25,096 nucleotides of DNA from Funneliformis mosseae (Eukaryota > Glomeromycota > Glomeromycetes > Glomerales > Glomeraceae): NCBI GenBank assembly GCA_910592005.1, contig CAJVPP010000877.1, forward strand, positions 1 to 25,096, read 5' to 3'. Below, one piece after another: positions 18,789-25,096 of the stretch. The position numbers and the translations under genes are program-made. The stretch's first letter is position 1. Each line of letters begins with the position of its first letter. The notes under the pieces are model-generated. The model was not told the DNA's origin. It saw only the letters and a list, made by a program, of their open reading frames with translations, and ran no database searches.

Positions 18789-20240
18789 TATTAATCAGAT
18801 TACTATGGTAAAATTATAATAAAATATTAATCTTAAGAGTATTATTTTAAGAAATACTGTATAAAGTAATTAATAATACTTAGAACTTTAATATAAGTTT
18901 TTTGGATTCTTATTTACTATATTAAACAAATTCTCAAAATATATAAAATATTAATTTAATTTTATCTTGTTTCCTTAAAGTCATAAAAATTACAAAATAA
19001 AAATTTTACTTTAGAAAAATTTTTTTAATCCTACCTTTTAAAACTTAAGACATAAAATTTATTTTTTATATTTATTAGTAATAATAATTACATATAAATA
19101 TATATAAGTTAAAAATAAAATCTGATAAAAATGTAATAATATTCAATATAATTAAGGTTACTTGTTTAAACTTATTTTAAATTTGAAAAAACATTTAATC
19201 TTTAATTTTGCTAATTTTTTACTAAAGTTCAATATAATTTTGTTTTTTTATAAGCTTTGATATAGTTTTACTTTTTCTAAAATTTTGCAGATTTTTTAAT
19301 AAGGTTTTGTTTTAAACTCATTTTAAATTTAAAAAAATGTCTTAACTTTTGTTTCGCTAATTTTTTACTAAAGTTTTAATATATTTTTGTATTTTTACAA
19401 GCTTTAATATAATTTTATTTTTTGTAGATTTTAATAAGCTTTTACTATGATTTTGTTAAATTTTACCTTTTATTTCATTTAAATAACTTGCAAAACCTCT
19501 AAATTTTATTTAGCAATCTTAGTTATAAATTATTTAAAAAATTGCTAATTGATAATACTAAAAAATGAAAATACTTCTCTTTTCTGATAAACATAAGTTA
19601 ATTGATTTAGTATATTATTATTAATCAAAAAATATATTTTGATATTAGGATTTTATTATTATACCTAAAGCATATTAATCTGAATCCAACTGTTTTAATT
19701 ATTTATTATTTCAATAGATATTTTAAATGGTTTAAGAGCTAAAAATAATTTAACAAGCAATTCATATCTAAATGTAATAATTATATATCTTACTTATTTA
19801 GTTATTTTCAAATATATACAGATTTTATAAAGTAATATTATTTTAAAGTATCTATATCAAAAATGGTCTTATAAAGTTTATTATTATTTTTTTTTACTAT
19901 ATATCATAAAATTAATAATAAAAAATGATAAAACTTGTATCTTTAGCTTAAACTTTTTATTATAATATTCTGAAATATGTATTTTAATAATTTTAGAATA
20001 ATATTTACATATGCAAAACTCAAAACTTAACCTTTTATGTAATATTAAAATTTTATCTAATTATTTATTTTAGACTTGTTATATTTAAATTATTATATAA
20101 ATTATCAAAAATAAATTAAGTTCACGACTTTTACAAATTTATAAAACTTTAAATATAAAATAAAAACTTATTTTATATATTATAAATGCTTTTACTGTGA
20201 TATTAATTTAGTTTAAAAAGTGAATATAGTTATAAAAAGA
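18789..20240. other. A+T-rich spacer with dispersed repeat, no gene
   Basis: Apart from the repeat copies at 19153-19440 I see no feature. Frames are short and low in complexity. Confidence 0.4.
19153..19440 (+). repeat. Dispersed repeat copy B plus a tandem partial copy
   Basis: About 19153-19298 is the inverted counterpart of 10471-10615. A second, partial copy follows in the same orientation from about 19,299: CTAATTTTTTACTAAAGTT occurs near both 19,209 and 19,357, each followed by AATATA, an AAGCTTT word and a TAATAAG/GATTTTAATAAG word. Copy B is thus locally duplicated while copy A appears single. Confidence 0.55.
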
Positions 20241-20581
20241 TTATTAAACTTATAAATAATAGTAAATTTAAAACGTTTTAAGTTAGTTATGTTAGAAATG
20301 GAGTTTATGATCCTAATATAAATCATTTTAGATTAATTACTTTATTACAGTCTAGTAATAATATATATAAATATCAATATGATATATCAAAAAAAATTTA
20401 AGTTTATTTTATATGTGAAGTATAAAGTCAATTTGTAAAAATTAAAATATTTATAATAAAAATAATTCAATTTTGATTGATAAAAAAAAAATCAAATTGC
20501 AAAAACATCTGTAAAATCATTTAAACCTTTTAAATTTAATAATGTATTTAATTTAGATATTTTTTTTCTTTTAAATTAGTA
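20240..20581 (+). other. Possible coding relic upstream of the next frame
   Basis: Short frames such as SYVRNGVYDPNINHFRLITL (about 20,285-20,345) and FKPFKFNNVFNLDIFF (about 20,518-20,566) have non-random amino-acid content and lie in the same direction as the relic at 20582. They may belong to the same dead gene, with frame changes between. Confidence 0.25.
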
Positions 20582-20914
20582 ATTAAAATACCTGATTTAA
20601 TTAAATTAGTAAAAGTAATTACTTTAGAAAAAATATCAGCTTACTATAAATTTGATGATTTAGTATTATAAAAAGTTTGTGAAATATTTAGTTTAATAGT
20701 TCATATTAAATATAAATTATTTATAAAGCAGAAAAAAGAAATAGAAACGGGTATAATTTTAGAAGAAAAAGAGGATTTTGAAGAATTTATAAAGGAGTAC
20801 TATAGATTAATCAACTCTGATAAATTTTTTTTAATTATAGTAATTGTTAAAAAAAAAGAAAAATTTAAAAGAAAAAAGATATTTGTAATTTTTTTAAGGA
20901 TATATTATAATTAA
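20582..20914 (+). pseudogene. Coding relic of unknown protein
   Basis: One frame stays open for 110 codons except for a TAA at 20669-20671. It reads IKIPDLIKLVKVITLEKISA, YYKFDDLVL, KVCEIFSLIVHIKYKLFIKQ, KKEIETGIILEEKEDFEEFI and KEYYRLINSDKFF. In DNA this rich in A+T a stop is expected about every ten codons, and the helical, charged composition looks like real protein. I do not recognise the family. It could derive from a transposon or a host gene. Confidence 0.4.
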
Positions 20915-23900
20915 TTAATTATGTTTTTAATTAGAAAAATTTAAAGATATTAGTTGATAATAAATCTAAAAGTAAAGAAGATGAATCTGAATTAATTGTC
21001 AAACAAAAAATAAAAAAAAAATTATATTCCTAAAACAGATAATTTAAATGATATTAATTTTAAAAAAGAAGAAATCCATAAAAAATTTAAGAAAACATAT
21101 AAATAAAATATTTATAAATAAGATATTGATATTTTAAAGATGTTAAATTTTATGATATTTTCTAAGTAAAAATTAAAAAAAAAATGCAATTAACTAGTGA
21201 TTTTTAAAGATAAATAAATAATAAATTATTATAAAAAAATTAAAATTTTAAACTCATATATCTTGCTATATATCAATCTTAAAAATATAAAATACTACTA
21301 TTTAATAGACCTTAATGTAATGAAGCTAATAAATTAAATTTTAAATTTTGTAATTATTAAATAATAAATTATTTTTAAAAATTAAAAAATTAAACAATTA
21401 ATATATATTGATAATTATGAATTTAAAAGTTTAAAAATATTACCATTAGATACATCATAATATGATAAATCTAAAAATTTTATTTTATTTTTTTATTATT
21501 ATTAAATATTAAATTATATTAAATTTTTTAAAATATATTAGAAATAATTTTATATTTACAGTTTAAGGAATAATATTATATTTATTTATGTGAATTGATA
21601 AAATTATATGTAATTATATATTTTAATTTTAATTTTTTATTTATTTAAATATAAATTATTATGTTATTTATTTGTAGTATAAAAATTATTATAATTATAA
21701 AACTCTATCACTATATTCTAATTTTGAAACTGATAAATTTATCAAAAGTTTTAACAAAATCATTTTGACCAATAAATGATAATATAACTAATAATAATAA
21801 TACAAATTATTATTAATAACAATATATATTATCACTAAACTCATATTTTATTATTCTAAATAACCATTATATTTACTATTATATTTATTATCATATTTAT
21901 CTTTGTATTTATTATCACAAATATTATCATATTCACTATTATCATCATATATATAATTTACTTTAACCTTAAATATAATATCAAAAACTTTATAATCTAT
22001 ATCTTTATTATCTAATAATTTAGAATTATTTATAAGGATTTTTTAGAACTTTTTGACAAAAATTTGAAGAAGTAAGATATATAATTTATTTACAAAAATT
22101 TGAAGAAAAGAAAATTATAATAATATAATTTGCAGAAATGAATTTTAAAATTTTAATAAATAAATTTAGAATAAAAATAATTGGTTATAGATTAAACTTA
22201 ATTAAAAAAACAAAATTTTTTAATTTTTTATATAAAAAAATAATTTTTATTATTAATTTATATTATAATATTTTTATTATATTACATATTTTATTATATT
22301 ATAATTTTTATTTTATCATATATGTAATATAATATTTATGTCAAATTATCAATAATAAATAATAATTTTATATCATAAATATTTACTATTTTATTTAAGA
22401 TTTTAAAATAAGCTATAAAATAAACTATATAATGTACTAAAATCTAAGTTAATACATATAAATTGATTTATTAAAAATAACCTTTAGCTATATTAGATGT
22501 TACCTGAAATAATACTAATAAAAGTGAATATTTTAGATCACTACAATTTTTACAAATATTCTATTTTTCTTTAATCATAATTTAACTTTAGAAAATGCTA
22601 TTTCAATTGAATTATAATTTGAAAAATACAAAGACAGATAAAGTACTTTATATTCTATTTATTTAATTGATTTTATTAGTTTTTCACTATAATAGATTTT
22701 TATATTATTTATAATAATTACACTATTTTATTTAAATATTTATTTATTTGCAATAATTAAAAAACAATAAATACAATTATTTACTTAATAAACAAATAAA
22801 AAATACATATAACTTACATAAGAATAAATGTTTAAAATCATTTTTTATTACAATTTTTCTCTATAATATAAGCAGTTATAAATTAATCTAACATTAATAC
22901 TAATAGAATAATATATTTTTTTTCTTTTATAAAAACTACATTTTTAACTTTTATATTTTTAAACTATATTCATAAGCTATAAATAAACTTCTTTTATCTT
23001 TTGATATTTTATCAATAAAGATAGTATTTTGATCTAAATTTACTTTCTATTTTATATATAAAAATACTTCATAAAAGTTTATTTTTCTCTTTCACAAATG
23101 TTATAACTAAATAAAAAAATTTAGTTATAATTGATAACTAAAATAATTAAATAATTTAAAATCTATCTTTTTTTTTTATTATTCTGAGATGTTTAAATGT
23201 TTTTATAGATTTAGTATAAATATAAGTTTGCTAGTTAATCTTTTTATTTTAGAAGTCAATTTATCAAAATACCAATCTTTTTTATCTTTTACAAATATAA
23301 ATAATATCTATAATATTAAATTTAGTAAGTGATAATTTTAAAATAATTAATAATAAAATAAATTAATACATTTAAGTCATTAGAATTAAAAATTCTTTTT
23401 TTTCCTTAATAACTTTTGAATAGTTGATTTATACAATCCTAGTGATTATAAAATTTTCTAATTTAATATATAATAAAAATATCAATATAAGCATAAGAAC
23501 AGTTTCTTTTATTAAAAATCAATCAAGTTGATAATAAATAACATATTATTTTATATTATTACTTAAAGGTTTTCTTATATTTAAACTAAAAAAATAAAAT
23601 TATTTTATTATAAAAAAAATATTTTATAAAAATATTTATACATAATAACTTACAAATAATTAATGAAACATATTTCTAAAAAAAACAAATGATTTCTTGT
23701 CTTGCAATAATAAATTCATAAAAAATTACTAAAAATTATTAGAATTTGTATAAACTTTTATAAATTTTATAAGTTTTACAGGAAAAAAGTTTGTATATAC
23801 TACTAAACTTATGCTAAATATCTTATATAGCAGTATATTCTTATAAGTAAATAAAATTATAACTTAGTTTAGTAAAATTTAAATGTTATTTTAAGAAAAA

Positions 23901-24369
23901 ATTATGTAATTTTATAGTGATTATTATATAACTTTGATTATATAGATTTATAAAATTGCAATAATTTGAACTTTAATCTTTTTTAATATTATTAATTATT
24001 AGTTAAAAGTTAATTAACAAAGTAAAAATAATGTATACAGATTAAGTCTGATATATTAGACCATATATTTTTTATTATTGAAATACTGAAAAAGTAATGC
24101 TTTTATTATGAGAATTTTAAGATGAATAATTTTTTTGTAAAATAATAGATTAATTGAAAGATAAATGACGTTAAGCATTTTATAATTGAGATTTGAAAAT
24201 TAAATTTATCTTTTTTTCTTCATATTTAATTAATTTCTATTTGTATGTTATTACCTATTCTTTTTTATATTCATAAAACAATCTCTTGTTAAGACTGTTA
24301 TAGTTATAAAATAAATGTAATTAAATACATATTTTATGATATTTTTAAGAATGTTAATTTTATTAGTAA
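20915..24369. other. A+T-rich desert
   Basis: I see no gene, defined transposon end or RNA. An open frame at 22138-22332 (plus) is almost all Ile, Leu, Phe, Asn, Lys and Tyr and is probably chance. A run of ATTATCA/ATATTTA words at about 21,840-21,950 is a simple A+T microsatellite-like stretch. Confidence 0.4.
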
Positions 24370-24930
24370 AAGTTTAAAAGATTAAATCTTTATCATTTTG
24401 AAGCATGAAAGTAGACCATTTAAAATTATTTCTTATTTAATCTATAAAGACATTAGTTAATCAAGCAATAGAATAATAAAATGTATAAAGAAAATTTTGG
24501 TTGCATTTAAAACTTTTGTGTATCACCTAACTTTTTCTTATAAACATCACAATTTAATAATAAGTTAAAAAGAAGGATGTTAAATTTCTTGATAATTTGA
24601 ATGTCTTTAGTAATAATTTAAGCTATATTGTTTTCTTTTCTAAGAAACCAATTTCATTTTTTTTATTCTTTCAATATAATTTTTCTTATTTTCAATAAAT
24701 AAATTTTAATTTAATAGAATAATTATAAAATCTAATTTTATAGAATCCAATTTCTATTTCTTTATATCTTTATACAAAATAATTGCATCTGCTTTTTTAA
24801 CAGCATTAATTAAATGTTTATATAAAAAGAAATGTCTTTGATTATATGCAAAATGTGCACAAACCCATTTATCTATTTAGAAATATAACACATTAAAAGT
24901 AATTTGTAAAATTAGTCTTTTTAATATTCA
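24370..24930 (-). pseudogene. Coding relic on minus strand, unknown, probably repeat-derived
   Basis: Reading minus from about 24,925 one frame gives LILQITFNVLYF, stop, IDKWVCAHFAYNQRHFFLYK, HLINAVKKADAIILYKDIKK, TAG, and KLDSIKLDFIIILLN. The same frame continues with further stops through RIKKMKLVS, EKVR and YTKVLNATKIFFIHFIILLL, to IILNGLLSCFKMIKI. The composition is clearly protein-like. The TAG after DIKK is followed by KLD, where a Trp would be plausible. I cannot name the family. Confidence 0.4.
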
Positions 24931-25096
24931 TTTATATTTACATTAATAATTTTAAAAGTATTATAATTTTTTAAAGAACAGTTCGTGTTCATATACAAGT
25001 GAAATTAATATGAATTTAAAGAAATATTTCTTCAACCAATATAAATTTTTTTATTAATTGACCTAATATTTTTGATAGACAGTTTAATAACTCAAA

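Noticed and set aside
22138..22332. 64-aa plus-strand protein
   Set aside because: It is low complexity (Ile, Phe, Tyr, Asn, Lys). Frames of this length are expected by chance in a 16-kb A+T-rich region.

Overview
The window looks like nuclear DNA of an arbuscular mycorrhizal fungus (Glomeromycotina, Rhizophagus-like). The evidence is short 63-84 bp GT-AG introns, very high A+T, dense decayed transposons, and several protein families that I associate with these fungi. No database was searched, so the taxonomic call is inference. I see no rRNA, no functional tRNA and no CRISPR locus.

Left part (1 to about 8,640, moderate A+T). A decayed hAT transposon (1-2699, minus; its far end is outside the window) ends in a TIR ending TGCCCAACACTG. 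The next bases are in frame with a Fanzor/TnpB-like RNA-guided nuclease gene (about 2701-4041, plus), so the hAT appears to have landed inside that gene. The Fanzor copy has two clean spliceosomal introns and keeps its RuvC and zinc-finger motifs, but carries many stops. Convergent to it is a multi-exon minus-strand locus (6607-4306). It may be one gene or two: a clean 4-exon 166-aa reading frame, then a 6-exon reading frame with two single-base frameshifts, both beside homopolymers.

The most unusual object is at 7366-7621. Five identical 15-base cores (TGCGGCCATGTGGCG) stand 47-61 bases apart, and each is the tip of its own hairpin. The five stems differ in sequence, yet both arms complement each other in every copy. 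This looks like a tandem array of structured RNA (or DNA) hairpins with a constant apex and covarying stems. I do not recognise it.

Right part (about 8,640-25,096, extreme A+T). This is a graveyard of nested TA-target transposons: a 260-bp MITE (10844-11103), a complete but dead Tigger/pogo element (11350-13286), a small MITE (13486-13594), and a 5.2-kb DDE transposon (13610-18788). The 5.2-kb element contains an array of about 35-40 short palindromes and two later insertions, one of them a 971-bp retroposon-like element with a 13-bp target duplication. Two diverged copies of another repeat lie in opposite orientation at 10.5 kb and 19.2 kb. Beyond 18.8 kb only relic reading frames remain (20582-20914 plus; about 24370-24930 minus). 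No gene right of 8.6 kb appears functional.
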